A stretch of DNA of 64,000 bases from Ruminococcus bovis (GCF_005601135.1 NZ_CP039381.1:2291941-2355940), one strand, 5' to 3'. Shown: positions 28,395 through 38,423, counted from the stretch's first letter. Numbers and translations are program-made. The notes: generated by a model from the sequence alone, not told the origin.

Positions 28395-28406
28395 TGTTAT
28401 TCTCCT

Positions 28407-29837
28407 TTATATTAACTTACCTTTTAAAATCCAGTTTCTTGCTTCAGTAATTTCAGCAGTTTGGAATGTACCGATTAAGTTTTCATCACCGTCACATTCA
28501 ACAATAATATTGCCTGAATTTCTACACTGAAGTTTATTATTCTTCTTGTTTACACTTTCAACAAGAATTTTTTCTTTCTTACCTACCATAGAGGCACAAC
28601 GCTTTGCAGCAATTTCTTCTTGAACTGCAAGTAGTTCTTGAAACCACTTTGACTTTTCCTCAGCAGGAATTGGGTCATCCATTTTAGCAGCAGGTGTACC
28701 TACTCTTGGTGAGTAAATAAAAGTAAATAGTGAAGTAAATTCTACTTCTCTGATTAATGACAAAGTTTCCTTGAAATCTTCATAAGTTTCTCCTGGGAAA
28801 CCAACAATAATATCGCTTGTTAAAGAAAGATTAGGAATCTTTTCTTTAGCATAATTGATAATTTCAAGATACTTCTTTCTGTCATAATGTCTATTCATCT
28901 TCTTTAGAATTCTATCAGAACCACTTTGGAATGGTAGATGAAGATGAGTACTGATATGTTCACCACTAGCAATAGTATCAATTAGTTCCTTAGAACAATC
29001 CTTAGGGTGGCTAGTCATAAATCTTAACCAATAGTCACCTGGGATTTTATCAATCTCACCAAGTAACTTTGCAAATGTAATATCTTCGTCAAGGCCTTTA
29101 CCGTAGGAATTTACATTTTGACCTAACAAAGTAATATCTTTATAGCCTGAATTAATTAGTTCCTTAGCTTCAGAAATAACATCGGCAGACTTACGACTTC
29201 TTTCTCTACCTCTAACATAAGGTACAATACAGTATGTACAGAAATTATCACAACCATACATAATAGGTAACCAACCCTTGAAAGTGCCATCTCTCTTAAT
29301 TGGGATACCCTCATAAATCTTCTTATCGTCATTATCTCTTTCGTAAACTCTCTTACCTGAGAATAATGCTCTGTAATATAGTTCAGGGAAATTCTGCAAA
29401 GAATGAGTACCGAAAACTAATGAAACGAATGGAAAGCTATTGTACATTCTTTCTGCAATATGTTTTTGTTCCATCATACAACCACAAACTGCAATCATAA
29501 TCTGTGGATGTTTTTTCTTAATTTTCTTTAATGCACCAACATTACCGAATACTCTATCCTCGGCATGTTCTCTAACTGCACAAGTATTGAACAAGATAAA
29601 GTCAGCATCATCAGGACCGTCTACAAATTCAAAACCTGCCTTTGAAAGCATACCTTTGATTTTTTCGCTATCAGCAACATTTTGCTGACAACCATATGTG
29701 TGAATATAAGCCAGAGGTACTTCTCCTCTTTTTCTGATATTCATAAGTTCAGAAATCAAGTTAAGATAATAATCTTGATTTTCCAAGAAATTTGTGTTAT
29801 TTAAGTCACTTTTCTCCAAAGTAACACTCCTATCCAT
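28407..29837 (-). CDS. miaB: tRNA methylthiotransferase MiaB
   Basis: This radical SAM enzyme adds a methylthio group to i6A37 of tRNA, the product of MiaA. The 476-residue protein has the N-terminal UPF0004 domain with three cluster cysteines (YGCQQNVADSEKI, NTCAVREHAE, CGCMMEQKH). The radical SAM motif is CDNFCTYCIVPYVRGRE near residue 197, and a C-terminal TRAM domain binds RNA (about 400-470). The N-terminal 40 residues are longer than in Escherichia coli, as usual in Clostridia. The start site has only a weak ribosome binding site. Confidence 0.95.
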   Translation of the reverse strand: MDRSVTLEKSDLNNTNFLENQDYYLNLISELMNIRKRGEVPLAYIHTYGCQQNVADSEKIKGMLSKAGFEFVDGPDDADFILFNTCAVREHAEDRVFGNVGALKKIKKKHPQIMIAVCGCMMEQKHIAERMYNSFPFVSLVFGTHSLQNFPELYYRALFSGKRVYERDNDDKKIYEGIPIKRDGTFKGWLPIMYGCDNFCTYCIVPYVRGRERSRKSADVISEAKELINSGYKDITLLGQNVNSYGKGLDEDITFAKLLGEIDKIPGDYWLRFMTSHPKDCSKELIDTIASGEHISTHLHLPFQSGSDRILKKMNRHYDRKKYLEIINYAKEKIPNLSLTSDIIVGFPGETYEDFKETLSLIREVEFTSLFTFIYSPRVGTPAAKMDDPIPAEEKSKWFQELLAVQEEIAAKRCASMVGKKEKILVESVNKKNNKLQCRNSGNIIVECDGDENLIGTFQTAEITEARNWILKGKLI

Positions 29838-29891
29838 TGTTGTATCATCTTATTTTATCACAATATATATGTTTTTTCAACAGATATTTTT

Positions 29892-30527
29892 CTAATTTAC
29901 TTTTGGATAGAGATAATCAGGTGTGTCACCAACAATAACAGTTTCACTGATAGCAAATTCATTTCTTATTTTCAAATTTTCCATATATGATTGGCTGATA
30001 AAAACTACTTCGGCATCAACAATCATATTTACCCTATGTATTGTCTGATTTACACCTGTACTTTCAAATGAACTTTTCAGTTCAACATCAACTGAACCTG
30101 TCATATCATATGAAAATTTTATCCTAGGTCCTAAACTTGATAGCATAGTAAGATTTGTTAAGTCACCTAAAGGTACTGAAAAATACTGAGTGTTTAGGTC
30201 ATCCATTTTATTTTGGAACACATCAGAAAATTCATTTTGAATTTTATTAACTGCCGGTGTATTTACACTTAAAGACACTATTCCACCGGTTTTATTTTCT
30301 TTCTTTACTAGTAGCTTATCATAATCATAGTCACTATTAGAAATAACATCATCAGCAATTTTGGATACTCTTTCTTCTACAAGACCTCTGGCTTCATTTT
30401 CCATAATTTTGTCTTGTAGTGGTTTCATATAACTTTCAAATGCAATAGTTAATAAAATACATATTGCAATGAAAATTACAATAAACTTCATAAATTTTCT
30501 TTTTTTCTTAATTTTCTTAATAAGCAA
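29892..30527 (-). CDS. yunB: YunB-like sporulation protein
   Basis: This 211-residue protein has a strongly basic N-terminus (KKIKKKRK), one membrane segment (about 13-30) and an extracellular domain with VNTPAVNKIQNEFSD, VPLGDLTNLTMLSSLGPRIKF and NMIVDAEVVFISQS, matching the YunB family. YunB is under sigma-E control in Bacillus and is needed for full sporulation, so this hints that the organism can sporulate. The TTG start at 30527 falls in the T-run of the upstream terminator, so ATG 30491 (199 residues) is possible; neither has a good ribosome binding site. Confidence 0.8.
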   Translation of the reverse strand: MLIKKIKKKRKFMKFIVIFIAICILLTIAFESYMKPLQDKIMENEARGLVEERVSKIADDVISNSDYDYDKLLVKKENKTGGIVSLSVNTPAVNKIQNEFSDVFQNKMDDLNTQYFSVPLGDLTNLTMLSSLGPRIKFSYDMTGSVDVELKSSFESTGVNQTIHRVNMIVDAEVVFISQSYMENLKIRNEFAISETVIVGDTPDYLYPKVN

Positions 30528-30562
30528 AAAAACACCCCTGAGATATATTATCCCAGGAGTGT
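30526..30562 (-). terminator. Terminator after the efp/CD1247-like unit
   Basis: Stem ACACTCCTGGGA/TCTCAGGGGTGT on the minus strand, followed by TTTTTTT. It separates efp-CD1247-like from the yunB-to-ileS run. Confidence 0.8.
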
Positions 30563-30574
30563 AAATTTGTTAAA

Positions 30575-31051
30575 TCAGAACTTAATATCTTGTTCTTCCT
30601 CGTCATTAGCAATACCGTCTAAATCAAATTCAAGAACAGCATCACAATCAGGACATTCAACTTCACCTGTTAGAAGTTGATTTTCTGAAACTGCAATCTT
30701 CTTGTTGCACTGAGGACAAGTTACTTCATACATAGGTACATCTGCTTCATCAGAAGAATCATCATTCTGGGAAGTACAACAACCCTTGCAACCTGTTGAA
30801 CAAGAGAACTTATCTAGGTCTTCATCATCTTCACCATAGACTACATCTTCAAGCATTGATAAATCGTCATTAAGTGTATCAACAATATCAACTGATTCAT
30901 CATAACATTCTTCAAGTTCTTCAACTTCGTCAGCTAACTGACCAAGGAAATCAATAATTTCATTAAGAACCTTTACTTCGTCCTTGTTTTCGTCTAGGTT
31001 TAGACCTTCTGCTAATCCCTTAATATAGGAAATTCTTGCTGATAGGTTCAT
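30575..31051 (-). CDS. CD1247-like protein with two Cys clusters
   Basis: This 158-residue acidic protein has a helical N-terminal domain (1-75; ISYIKGLAEGLNLDENKDE), seen in many Clostridia as the CD1247 N-terminal domain. A Cys-rich stretch CSTGCKGCC lies near 83-91. A zinc-ribbon-like module CPQCNKKIAV...CPDCDAVLEF spans about 113-145. It is sometimes mislabelled AraC-type regulator, but no helix-turn-helix is visible. It overlaps the stop of efp by one base and is followed by a terminator. The function is unknown; the two Cys-x-x-Cys pairs should bind zinc. Confidence 0.75.
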   Translation of the reverse strand: MNLSARISYIKGLAEGLNLDENKDEVKVLNEIIDFLGQLADEVEELEECYDESVDIVDTLNDDLSMLEDVVYGEDDEDLDKFSCSTGCKGCCTSQNDDSSDEADVPMYEVTCPQCNKKIAVSENQLLTGEVECPDCDAVLEFDLDGIANDEEEQDIKF

Positions 31052-31608
31052 TACGCTCTACCCATATATTCGCCAGTTCTTGTATCGATCTGGATAACTT
31101 CGCCTTCGTCAATGAATAGTGGTACTTTAATTTCTGCACCTGTTTCAAGTGTAGCAGGCTTAGTAGCATTTGTAGCTGTATCGCCCTTGAAACCAGGATC
31201 AGTCTTAGTAACCTTTAGTTCAACAAAGTTAGGTGGTTCAACACCGAATACATTGCCCTTGTAAGAAAGAATCTTACATACCATATTTTCCTTAACGAAC
31301 TTAAATGAGTCGCCTAGGATGTCAGCACTAATAGGAATCTGTTCCCATGTTTCTGTATCCATAAAGTAATATAGGCCACCGTCTTCGTAGCTATATTCCA
31401 TATCTTTTCTTTCGATAAATGCTGTTGGGTACTTATCGTTTGGGTTGAAAGACTTTTCAACTACTGCACCTGTAATAACATTTTTATACTTTGTTCTAAC
31501 GAATGCTGCACCTTTACCTGGCTTAACATGCTGGAATTCAATAACCTGAACTACCTGTCCGTCAAGTTCAAAAGTAACACCATTTCTAAAATCACCTGCT
31601 GAAATCAT
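31051..31608 (-). CDS. efp: Translation elongation factor P
   Basis: EF-P rescues ribosomes stalled on polyproline. The 185-residue protein has the KOW-like N-terminal domain with the tip loop [17 protein letters not shown] (Lys near residue 32, the position modified in other bacteria). An OB domain follows, then the C-terminal domain ending [23 protein letters not shown] and [11 protein letters not shown]. The ATG follows AAGGAGG, and a promoter lies 60-85 bases upstream. A one-base overlap joins it to the CD1247-like gene. Confidence 0.97.
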   Translation of the reverse strand: MISAGDFRNGVTFELDGQVVQVIEFQHVKPGKGAAFVRTKYKNVITGAVVEKSFNPNDKYPTAFIERKDMEYSYEDGGLYYFMDTETWEQIPISADILGDSFKFVKENMVCKILSYKGNVFGVEPPNFVELKVTKTDPGFKGDTATNATKPATLETGAEIKVPLFIDEGEVIQIDTRTGEYMGRA

Positions 31609-31664
31609 TGGTAATCCTCCTTAAATTTTATAAAATGCGACTACTCGCACAATTTATCATTAAT

Positions 31665-31693
31665 ATTATACATACAAATGGAATAAAAAGCAA
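31665..31693 (-). promoter_or_regulatory. Promoter of efp
   Basis: TTGCTT (31688-31693), a 17-bp spacer and TATAAT (31665-31670) on the minus strand. Confidence 0.75.
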
Positions 31694-31700
31694 CCTCTTT

Positions 31701-32771
31701 TTACAGAATTGTTAATTCTTTTGGGAGGGACGCAAAACTTTTGTAACCATTCTCTGTAACAATTACGGTATCTTCTATTCTAACACCAAAATTATCTTTT
31801 ATGTATATACCCGGTTCAATAGTGACAATCATACCTTCTTTTAAGATAGTGTCACACCTTGGACTTACTGTTGGATATTCGTGAATATCAAGACCTACAC
31901 CATGACCTGTTGCGTGGCCAAAGCAACCTTCATAACCTTTAGAATATATATAGTCACGAGCAACCTTGTCAATATCAGAACACTTCATACCGGGCTTAAC
32001 ACTTTCCATTGCCATTTTGTGGGCATCTAGCACAATGTTATAAACTTCCTTCATTTTATCTGTAACACTGCCTACTGCAACGGTTCTTGTCATATCACTA
32101 TGATAACCCTTATATGTTGCACCAATATCAAAAGTAACAAAGTCACCATTTTTGATTATATCATTACCAGGCACACCATGAGGTAATGAAGTTTTCTTGC
32201 CTGTAATGGTGATTAAATCAAAAGAAACACTTTCTGCACCTAATAGTTTCATTTGATATTCCAGTTCAACAGATAAAGTTCTTTCAGTTGTTCCAACTTT
32301 TATAAGTGGTACAATTTTGTTAAATGCTTCTTCTGTAATATCTTGAGCCTTTTGCATTAACTGTAGTTCATAACTATCCTTGACAATTCTTAGGTTAAGA
32401 ATGATTTTGTCAAGAATATTCTCTTCTGACAAAGTAACATTGAGCTTATCACTATATGTTTTGTACTGTTCCATAGTCAGTACATTTGTTTCAACATAAA
32501 GTTTAGTAACATTATCATTATTTAGAACATTATTAAGTTCATCAAAAAGTTTATTAAAAACAATAACATTAGCAGAATTTACAGTTTTCTCTGCCACTTC
32601 ACCATAACGAAAGTCAACAAAAAGATAGGCATTTTCTTTAGTGATAAGTAAATATCCGTTACTGTCCCAAAGTCCTGTAAAGTAATAAATATTCTTATCA
32701 TTTGTTACTAAGAATGCACCATCTGTAATTTTTGATTTGATATTATTAATTCTATTCTTGTAAATATCCAA
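31701..32771 (-). CDS. pepP: M24-family Xaa-Pro aminopeptidase
   Basis: This metallopeptidase probably removes N-terminal residues preceding proline. The 356-residue protein has a creatinase-like N-terminal domain (1-125). The pita-bread catalytic domain has metal ligands in FDIGATYKGYHSDMTRTV (two Asp), HATGHGVGLDIHE (His) and IEPGIYIKDNFGVRIEDTV (Glu). It stands just before efp, a neighbour seen in many Firmicutes, and both proteins deal with proline in peptides. It starts one base after the aroQ stop. Confidence 0.92.
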   Translation of the reverse strand: MDIYKNRINNIKSKITDGAFLVTNDKNIYYFTGLWDSNGYLLITKENAYLFVDFRYGEVAEKTVNSANVIVFNKLFDELNNVLNNDNVTKLYVETNVLTMEQYKTYSDKLNVTLSEENILDKIILNLRIVKDSYELQLMQKAQDITEEAFNKIVPLIKVGTTERTLSVELEYQMKLLGAESVSFDLITITGKKTSLPHGVPGNDIIKNGDFVTFDIGATYKGYHSDMTRTVAVGSVTDKMKEVYNIVLDAHKMAMESVKPGMKCSDIDKVARDYIYSKGYEGCFGHATGHGVGLDIHEYPTVSPRCDTILKEGMIVTIEPGIYIKDNFGVRIEDTVIVTENGYKSFASLPKELTIL

Positions 32772-33206
32772 CTAAATCAATCCTTTTAATGCTTCAATAC
32801 CAAGTCTGTAACTGTCTTTGCCAAAGCCACAAATTACACCGGCACATACTGCTGAGATAACTGACTTATGGCGAAATTCTTCTCTCTTATGTACATTAGA
32901 CATATGAACTTCAATAAATGGTACTGCAGTTACTGAAGCAATAGCATCTCTTAATGCATAACTATAATGAGTCAAAGCACCTGCATTTAGAACAACACCA
33001 TCATATACACCTAAAGTGCTATGAATTTTATCAATTAAGTCACCCTCATGGTTTGACTGAAAAATATCACATTCAAAACCTATATTCTCTGCAAATGACT
33101 TAATATCCTGATTTATGGTATCAGCATTTTCTTCACCGTAAATATTTTTTTCTCTTGTGCCAACCATATTTAGGTTTGGACCTAGCATTACTAAAATTTT
33201 CTTCAT
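32772..33206 (-). CDS. aroQ: Type II 3-dehydroquinate dehydratase
   Basis: This enzyme dehydrates 3-dehydroquinate in the shikimate pathway. The 144-residue protein has GPNLNMVGTREKNIYG at the start (catalytic Tyr in the flexible loop), FQSNHEGDLIDKIH, VLNAGALTHYSYALRDAI and EVHMSNVHKREEFRHKS, all type II hallmarks. ATG 33206 is preferred over a start eight codons upstream because AAAGG precedes it and the longer form adds unconserved residues. No other shikimate gene is in the window. Confidence 0.95.
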   Translation of the reverse strand: MKKILVMLGPNLNMVGTREKNIYGEENADTINQDIKSFAENIGFECDIFQSNHEGDLIDKIHSTLGVYDGVVLNAGALTHYSYALRDAIASVTAVPFIEVHMSNVHKREEFRHKSVISAVCAGVICGFGKDSYRLGIEALKGLI

Positions 33207-33230
33207 AGTAAAAACCTTTCTGGATAACAA

Positions 33231-33259
33231 AATACGGACAGTAAAATATTACTGTCCGT
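33231..33259 (-). terminator. Hairpin terminator after rpsU
   Basis: Stem ACGGACAGTAA/TTACTGTCCGT. The U-run on the minus strand is short (ATTTTG); on the plus strand it is TTTTTT. It probably ends rpsU with some read-through to aroQ. Confidence 0.6.
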
Positions 33260-33274
33260 TTTTTATAAGCATTA

Positions 33275-33451
33275 TTACTTATACTTTCTCTTACGAGCTG
33301 CTTCAGATTTCTTTTTACGCTTAACGGAAGGCTTCTCGTAAGCTTCTCTCTTACGAACTTCAGCAATAACGCCAGCTCTAGCACACTGCTTCTTAAATCT
33401 TCTTAGTGCACTTTCAAGAGATTCATTGTCTTTTAATCTAACTTCTGCCAT
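33275..33451 (-). CDS. rpsU: Ribosomal protein S21
   Basis: This 58-residue basic protein of the 30S platform has [38 protein letters not shown] and a very basic tail. ATG 33451 follows GGGAGGG. A frame extension 18 codons upstream is excluded because the family starts here. It is transcribed from its own promoter (33511-33540), separate from leuS. Confidence 0.96.
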   Translation of the reverse strand: MAEVRLKDNESLESALRRFKKQCARAGVIAEVRKREAYEKPSVKRKKKSEAARKRKYK

Positions 33452-33510
33452 TGTATATTTCCCTCCCATCTGCCACTTGGCATGGGTAATTTTGCTTAAT
33501 TGCATAAATG

Positions 33511-33540
33511 ATTATACTACAAAAACCTAAAGATTGTCAA
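33511..33540 (-). promoter_or_regulatory. Promoter of rpsU
   Basis: TTGACA (33535-33540), an 18-bp spacer and TATAAT (33511-33516) on the minus strand. Confidence 0.75.
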
Positions 33541-33572
33541 GTAAAATATAAATTTTTGTTGAAAATTGTATT

Positions 33573-35987
33573 TTAAGGCTTAACAACTATGTTAACAAGT
33601 CTTCCCTTAACATAAATTTCCTTAATAATATTCATACCTTCAACTGACTTCTTTACATTTTCATCAGCCTTTGCAAGGGCAATAACTTCAGCCTGTTCTG
33701 CTTCTGCAGGAATCATAAGCTTAGTCTTAATCTTGCCATTAACCTGAACAGCAATTTCAATTTCATTTGCTTTGCACTTGCTTTCGTCATATTCTGGCCA
33801 AGGCTGATCAACAACCATACCGTCACCTAAGTTACAAGTTGACCAAATTTCTTCTGTTACATGAGGAGCAAATGGATTTAGCAGAATTGAGAAAATTGCA
33901 TATTCTTTCTTATTGATTGAACCAACTGCATTAATGTCATTCATAAGTGCCATTAATGATGCAATTGCAGTATTAAACTTGATATTTTCAATATCTTCGG
34001 ATACTTTCTTGATTGTCTTATGAATTGAACATTCCAGTTCAGGACGAACTTCATCACCGTCAATTAGCTTTTCTTGTAGGTTATAGTATCTTTCTACAAA
34101 TCTTCTACAGCCCTTAATGCCCTTGTCATTCCAAGGAGCAGCCTTTTCAAAGTCACCGATGAACATTTCATATAGACGCATAGTATCAGCACCATACTGC
34201 TGTACAATATCATCCGGATTAACAACATTGCCTCTAGACTTACTCATCTTTTCGCCATTTTCACCAAGAATCATACCATGGCTTGTTCTCTTAGCATATG
34301 GTTCAGGAGTAGGTACTACACCAATATCATATAGGAACTTATGCCAGAAACGGCTATATAGTAAGTGAAGTGTTGTATGTTCCATACCACCGTTATACCA
34401 ATCAACAGGTGACCAGTAGTTAAGTGCTTCTTTACTTGCTAATGCTTCTTTGTTGTGTGGGTCCATATATCTTAGGAAGTACCATGATGAACCTGCCCAC
34501 TGAGGCATTGTATCAGTTTCTCTGTGAGCCTTACCACCACAACAAGGACAAGTGGTTTCTACCCAATCAGTAATCTTAGATAGTGGTGATTCACCTGTAT
34601 CTGTTGGTTCATAAGAATCAACCATAGGTAGTCTTAGTGGTAGTTCACTTTCAGGAATTGGAACATAACCACACTTATCACAATGAACGATTGGAATAGG
34701 TTCACCCCAATATCTCTGACGAGAGAATACCCAGTCTCTTAGTTTATAGTTAGTCTTTGCTCTACCTACTTTGTTTTCTTCCAACCAAGAAATCATCTTT
34801 TTCTTAGCTTCTTCTACTGTTAAGCCTGTTAAGAAATCAGAATTAACCATTACGCCTGTTGCACAGTCTGTAAATGCTTCTTTCTGTACATCATCGCCAC
34901 CCTTAACAACTTCAATAATAGGTAGGTTAAATTTCTTTGCAAATTCCCAGTCACGAGTATCGTGAGCAGGAACAGCCATAATAGCACCTGTACCGTAAGA
35001 AACAAGAACATAGTCAGAAACGAAAATAGGAATTTCTTTACCGTTTACAGGGTTGATAGCCTTAACACCGTCAAGCATAACACCTGTTTTTTCTTTAACT
35101 AATTCTGTTCTTTCAAAGTCAGACTTCTTAGCAGCCTCTGCCTGATAAGCCTTAACATCTTCAATATTCTTAATCTTGTCATTCCACTTTTCAATACAAG
35201 GATGTTCAGGTGAAATAACCATATATGTAGCACCAAATAGTGTATCGCATCTTGTAGTATATACTGTTAGCTTATCGCCCTCAGTTGTGTTGAAATCAAC
35301 TTCAGCACCTGTTGACTTGCCAATCCAGTTCTTCTGCTGAGCCTTAACTCTGTCAGGATAATCTACTAAATCAAGGTCTTTAATAAGTCTATCGGCATAT
35401 TCTGTAATCTTTAGCATCCACTGTGACTTAACTTTTCTTACAACTTCACTGCCACAACGCTCACAAACACCATTGACAACTTCTTCATTAGCTAGAACAC
35501 ACTTACAAGAAGTACACCAGTTAACTGCCATTTCTTTCTTATAAGCTAAACCATGCTTAAATAGTTGTAGGAAAATCCACTGAGTCCATTTATAATATTC
35601 AGGATCGGTTGTATTGATTTCACGACTCCAGTCAAATGAAATACCAAGTGACTGAATTTGCTTTTTAAATCGTGCAACATTATTCTTTGTTACAATTTCA
35701 GGGTGGATGTGGTTTTTAATAGCATAATTTTCTGTTGGAAGACCAAAAGCATCCCAACCGATTGGATATAGTACATTATATCCCTGTAATCTTCTCTTTC
35801 TAGAAACAACATCAAGTGCAGTATATGGTCTTGGATGACCAACATGAAGACCTTGTCCTGATGGATAAGGGAATTCAATTAATGCATAGAATTTCTTTTT
35901 GTCGCTATTTTCTTCTGCATGGAAACAACCCTTTTCTTCCCATGCTTTTTGCCACTTAGGCTCTACTACCAAATGATTGTACTTCAA
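33573..35987 (-). CDS. leuS: Leucyl-tRNA synthetase
   Basis: This class I enzyme charges tRNA-Leu. The 804-residue protein has the HIGH-type motif [19 protein letters not shown] near residue 40, an editing domain with [14 protein letters not shown], and [30 protein letters not shown]. The KMSKSRGNV loop is near 575, followed by an anticodon domain. Length is normal for a bacterial LeuRS. It starts 13 bp after rsfS and ends the long run that begins with dprA; no leader or T-box is visible. Confidence 0.97.
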   Translation of the reverse strand: MKYNHLVVEPKWQKAWEEKGCFHAEENSDKKKFYALIEFPYPSGQGLHVGHPRPYTALDVVSRKRRLQGYNVLYPIGWDAFGLPTENYAIKNHIHPEIVTKNNVARFKKQIQSLGISFDWSREINTTDPEYYKWTQWIFLQLFKHGLAYKKEMAVNWCTSCKCVLANEEVVNGVCERCGSEVVRKVKSQWMLKITEYADRLIKDLDLVDYPDRVKAQQKNWIGKSTGAEVDFNTTEGDKLTVYTTRCDTLFGATYMVISPEHPCIEKWNDKIKNIEDVKAYQAEAAKKSDFERTELVKEKTGVMLDGVKAINPVNGKEIPIFVSDYVLVSYGTGAIMAVPAHDTRDWEFAKKFNLPIIEVVKGGDDVQKEAFTDCATGVMVNSDFLTGLTVEEAKKKMISWLEENKVGRAKTNYKLRDWVFSRQRYWGEPIPIVHCDKCGYVPIPESELPLRLPMVDSYEPTDTGESPLSKITDWVETTCPCCGGKAHRETDTMPQWAGSSWYFLRYMDPHNKEALASKEALNYWSPVDWYNGGMEHTTLHLLYSRFWHKFLYDIGVVPTPEPYAKRTSHGMILGENGEKMSKSRGNVVNPDDIVQQYGADTMRLYEMFIGDFEKAAPWNDKGIKGCRRFVERYYNLQEKLIDGDEVRPELECSIHKTIKKVSEDIENIKFNTAIASLMALMNDINAVGSINKKEYAIFSILLNPFAPHVTEEIWSTCNLGDGMVVDQPWPEYDESKCKANEIEIAVQVNGKIKTKLMIPAEAEQAEVIALAKADENVKKSVEGMNIIKEIYVKGRLVNIVVKP

Positions 35988-36000
35988 CTGTATTCCTCCA

Positions 36001-36351
36001 TTAATCTACATCGTCAAACTTAACAACAGTACCGTCTTCCCACAATCTTTCAAGGTTGTAGTATTCACGGGACTTGTCATCAAATACATGAACGATAATA
36101 TCAATATAATCAAGTAAAATCCAACCGTTACCACGGTGACCCTCTACATGACTTACAGAAAATCCTGCTTCGTCAAGCTGATATTCAACCTCATCAGCCA
36201 GAGCCTTTACATGAGTTGAACTAGTACCGGTTGCAATTACAATATAATCAGCAAGAACTGAAACATCAGAAATTTTGATAACTTCTACATCAAGTCCTTT
36301 TTTGCTTGAAAGTGCTTTGGCAATTAAATGTGCCTGTTCTTTTGTATCCAT
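36001..36351 (-). CDS. rsfS: Ribosome silencing factor RsfS
   Basis: RsfS binds L14 and blocks subunit joining when nutrients are short. The 116-residue protein has [23 protein letters not shown] and [21 protein letters not shown], diagnostic of the Iojap/RsfS family. ATG 36351 is used because the upstream ATG lies immediately against AAAGG. It follows yqeK by one base in the widely conserved nadD-yqeK-rsfS order. Confidence 0.95.
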   Translation of the reverse strand: MDTKEQAHLIAKALSSKKGLDVEVIKISDVSVLADYIVIATGTSSTHVKALADEVEYQLDEAGFSVSHVEGHRGNGWILLDYIDIIVHVFDDKSREYYNLERLWEDGTVVKFDDVD

Positions 36352-36352
36352 T

Positions 36353-36919
36353 TTATTCATCCTTTAAAATTAATTCATTATAACAAGACAAAGCATTAGG
36401 GTGAATTGTCAATGCTCTGCTTGAGAGATCTTGTATAGTAAACTGTAAGCCATAAATCATAGCTTCTTCAAGGCTTCTTAAAGCCTTTTCTCTCATAATA
36501 TCAACACCATCATAATTTCTTTCATCACCGGTAAAGTCAGCTACAAAAATAATTTTTTCAAGCAAAGACATATTACTTCTACCGGTTGTATGAAATCTAA
36601 TAGCATTGATAATATCAGCATCATTAATATCTAAATATTTCTGAATATATACTGAACCTGAAATGGGATGCCACAATTTTTGACTTGATTTTTCAATCTC
36701 ATCCAAAATTATACCACCCTCTGTTATAATTTTCAACTGTTCATCAAAAGGTGTTTCTTTTGTTACATCGTGAAGAATACCGGCAGTCATTGCTTTCTCT
36801 TCATCACAACCATAAATTTTCGCAAGTTTTTGAGCTTGTTTTGCAACATTTACAGAATGAATATATCTTTTTTCTCCCATTCTGCCTTTGATTATCTTCT
36901 TATAAGACTCAATACTCAT
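36353..36919 (-). CDS. yqeK: HD-domain phosphohydrolase YqeK (Ap4A hydrolase family)
   Basis: This 188-residue HD protein probably splits diadenosine tetraphosphate to ADP. The metal-binding residues sit in YIHSVNVAKQAQKLA, GILHDVTKE, LWHPISGSVYIQKY, IRFHTTGRSNMSLLEKIIFVADF and the closing GDERNYDGVDIMREKALRSL, all typical of YqeK. Its ATG overlaps the nadD stop by one base. Confidence 0.93.
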   Translation of the reverse strand: MSIESYKKIIKGRMGEKRYIHSVNVAKQAQKLAKIYGCDEEKAMTAGILHDVTKETPFDEQLKIITEGGIILDEIEKSSQKLWHPISGSVYIQKYLDINDADIINAIRFHTTGRSNMSLLEKIIFVADFTGDERNYDGVDIMREKALRSLEEAMIYGLQFTIQDLSSRALTIHPNALSCYNELILKDE

Positions 36920-37518
36920 TACTTCACCCCATATAATTGATTATTTCTAATATATTCAAATACATTCTTATCAATTAAATCTCTTTTAAAAGCCTCATTC
37001 ACATCATCTCTTACAATGGTTGAAGAAAGTTCCATAATAGGTTCTTTCAGAATAATTGACTTGCCATTATGTTTTTCCAAAACTTTTGAATATTCTACTA
37101 AAGAATTATAGTCACCATCATCTCTTGGACAAGTAATCAGTGTAGCTAAACTGAAAATTTCATCAGGATTTCTCCACTGTAAAAAAGTTAAGTACATATC
37201 AGCACCTGTAACTAAAAATAAATTATCATTAGGATAAAGTTTTTTTAGTTCTTCAAGGGTTCTGTAGGTGTAACTTTTGCCTTTGAAATTTTCTTCTAAA
37301 GTTGAAACAATAAAATTATCATTATCTTTAGTAGCTATTTTACACATATTCACTCTATGTTCAAAAGGAACTGCATATTGCATACTTTTATGTGGACTGA
37401 TGAAAGTCGGTATAAAAATAACTTTTTCAACATTACATTCCTTTAGAACATTTTCTGCAAGAGTTGTATGAGCTTTGTGAATTGGGTTAAATGCACCACC
37501 AAAAATAGCAATATTCAT
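36919..37518 (-). CDS. nadD: Nicotinate-nucleotide adenylyltransferase NadD
   Basis: NadD joins NaMN and ATP to deaminoNAD in NAD synthesis. The 199-residue nucleotidyltransferase has GGAFNPIHKAHTTLAENVL at residue 6 (the HxxH-type motif), FIPTFISPHKSM, ITGADMYLTF-like VTGADMYLTFLQWRNPDEI, and ELSSTIVRDDV, the ISSTxxR motif, near 165. It overlaps yhbY and yqeK by one base each. Confidence 0.95.
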   Translation of the reverse strand: MNIAIFGGAFNPIHKAHTTLAENVLKECNVEKVIFIPTFISPHKSMQYAVPFEHRVNMCKIATKDNDNFIVSTLEENFKGKSYTYRTLEELKKLYPNDNLFLVTGADMYLTFLQWRNPDEIFSLATLITCPRDDGDYNSLVEYSKVLEKHNGKSIILKEPIMELSSTIVRDDVNEAFKRDLIDKNVFEYIRNNQLYGVK

Positions 37519-37820
37519 TACTTATTTGCTCTTGGTAGCTTAATTACAGGTTCGTCAGGATTAGGCTTATATAGAACAAACTTTGAACCGATAACCTGTA
37601 CTACATCACAATCAAGTTTTTCTGACAAAATATCAGCAACTTGTCTTGAATTGATTTCACAATTTTCAAGAACCTTACCCTTAATAATTTCTCTTGCATA
37701 AAGTGCATCTTCAGCCTGTTTAACAACTTGGTCTGTGATACTGCCTTTACCAACCATTAAAATTGTATCTATTGAATTTGCAATACCTCTTAGGTATGCT
37801 CTCTGTTTACTTGTTAGCAT
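37518..37820 (-). CDS. yhbY: YhbY/CRM-domain RNA-binding protein
   Basis: This 100-residue KH-like CRM protein is thought to act in 50S assembly. It has LTSKQRAYLRGIANSIDTIL at the start, VGKGSITDQVVKQAEDAL with the loop G-K-G-S, and LDCDVVQVIGSKFVLYKPN near the end. It is one of a tight group of small ribosome- and nucleotide-related genes between rdgB and nadD. Confidence 0.93.
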   Translation of the reverse strand: MLTSKQRAYLRGIANSIDTILMVGKGSITDQVVKQAEDALYAREIIKGKVLENCEINSRQVADILSEKLDCDVVQVIGSKFVLYKPNPDEPVIKLPRANK

Positions 37821-37829
37821 AATTACTCC

Positions 37830-38423
37830 TTAAATATATTTTAACAACTTTTCTCTTAATATTCTTAATGCATTACCTCTGTGACTGATAGCATCCTTTT
37901 CTTCGGAAGTTAGTTCTGCAAAAGACTTGCCACTATCTGTAATGAAAATCGGGTCATAACCAAAACCCTCTGTTCCATGAGGTTCATATGCAATTTTGCC
38001 TTCGCTATATCCTTCTGCTGTAATAACTGTACCATCCTCAAGAATACAACAAATACTTGAAACAAATCTTGCAGTACGCTTATCTTCCGGTACATCCTTC
38101 ATTTCTTCTAGGACTTTATTATATCTATCTTCATCGGTTGCATTTTCACCGGCATATCTAGCTGAATATACTCCGGGTCTGCCATCTAATGCGTCAATCA
38201 TCAAACCTGAGTCATCAGCTACTGAAGGCATACCTGACTTTTCAAAAGCTGACATAGCTTTAATTTTAGCATTTTCGGCAAATGTAGTGCCTGTTTCTTC
38301 AACATCACCTAGGTCAATGTTACATTCCTTAGCAGTAACTGCGTGAATACCCAATGGGTTTAGAATTCTATTAAGTTCTACAACTTTATGTGCATTATTA
38401 GATGCAATTAAAAACTTTCTCAT
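37830..38423 (-). CDS. rdgB: XTP/dITP pyrophosphatase RdgB (HAM1 family)
   Basis: This enzyme cleans non-canonical purine nucleotides from the pool. The 197-residue protein has SNNAHKVVELNRIL at residue 7, ETGTTFAENAKIKA near 52, VADDSGLMIDALDGRPGVYSARYAG near 70, and SHRGNALRILREKL at the end. It overlaps the ftsY stop by four bases. Confidence 0.95.
   Translation of the reverse strand: MRKFLIASNNAHKVVELNRILNPLGIHAVTAKECNIDLGDVEETGTTFAENAKIKAMSAFEKSGMPSVADDSGLMIDALDGRPGVYSARYAGENATDEDRYNKVLEEMKDVPEDKRTARFVSSICCILEDGTVITAEGYSEGKIAYEPHGTEGFGYDPIFITDSGKSFAELTSEEKDAISHRGNALRILREKLLKYI

Noticed and set aside
31630-31660. Short hairpin GCGACTACTCGC in the efp leader
   Set aside because: The stem is only three base pairs, too weak to call a regulatory element.
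33452-33505. Upstream extension of rpsU
   Set aside because: S21 starts at MAEVRLK. GGGAGGG precedes that ATG, and the extension lies next to the promoter.
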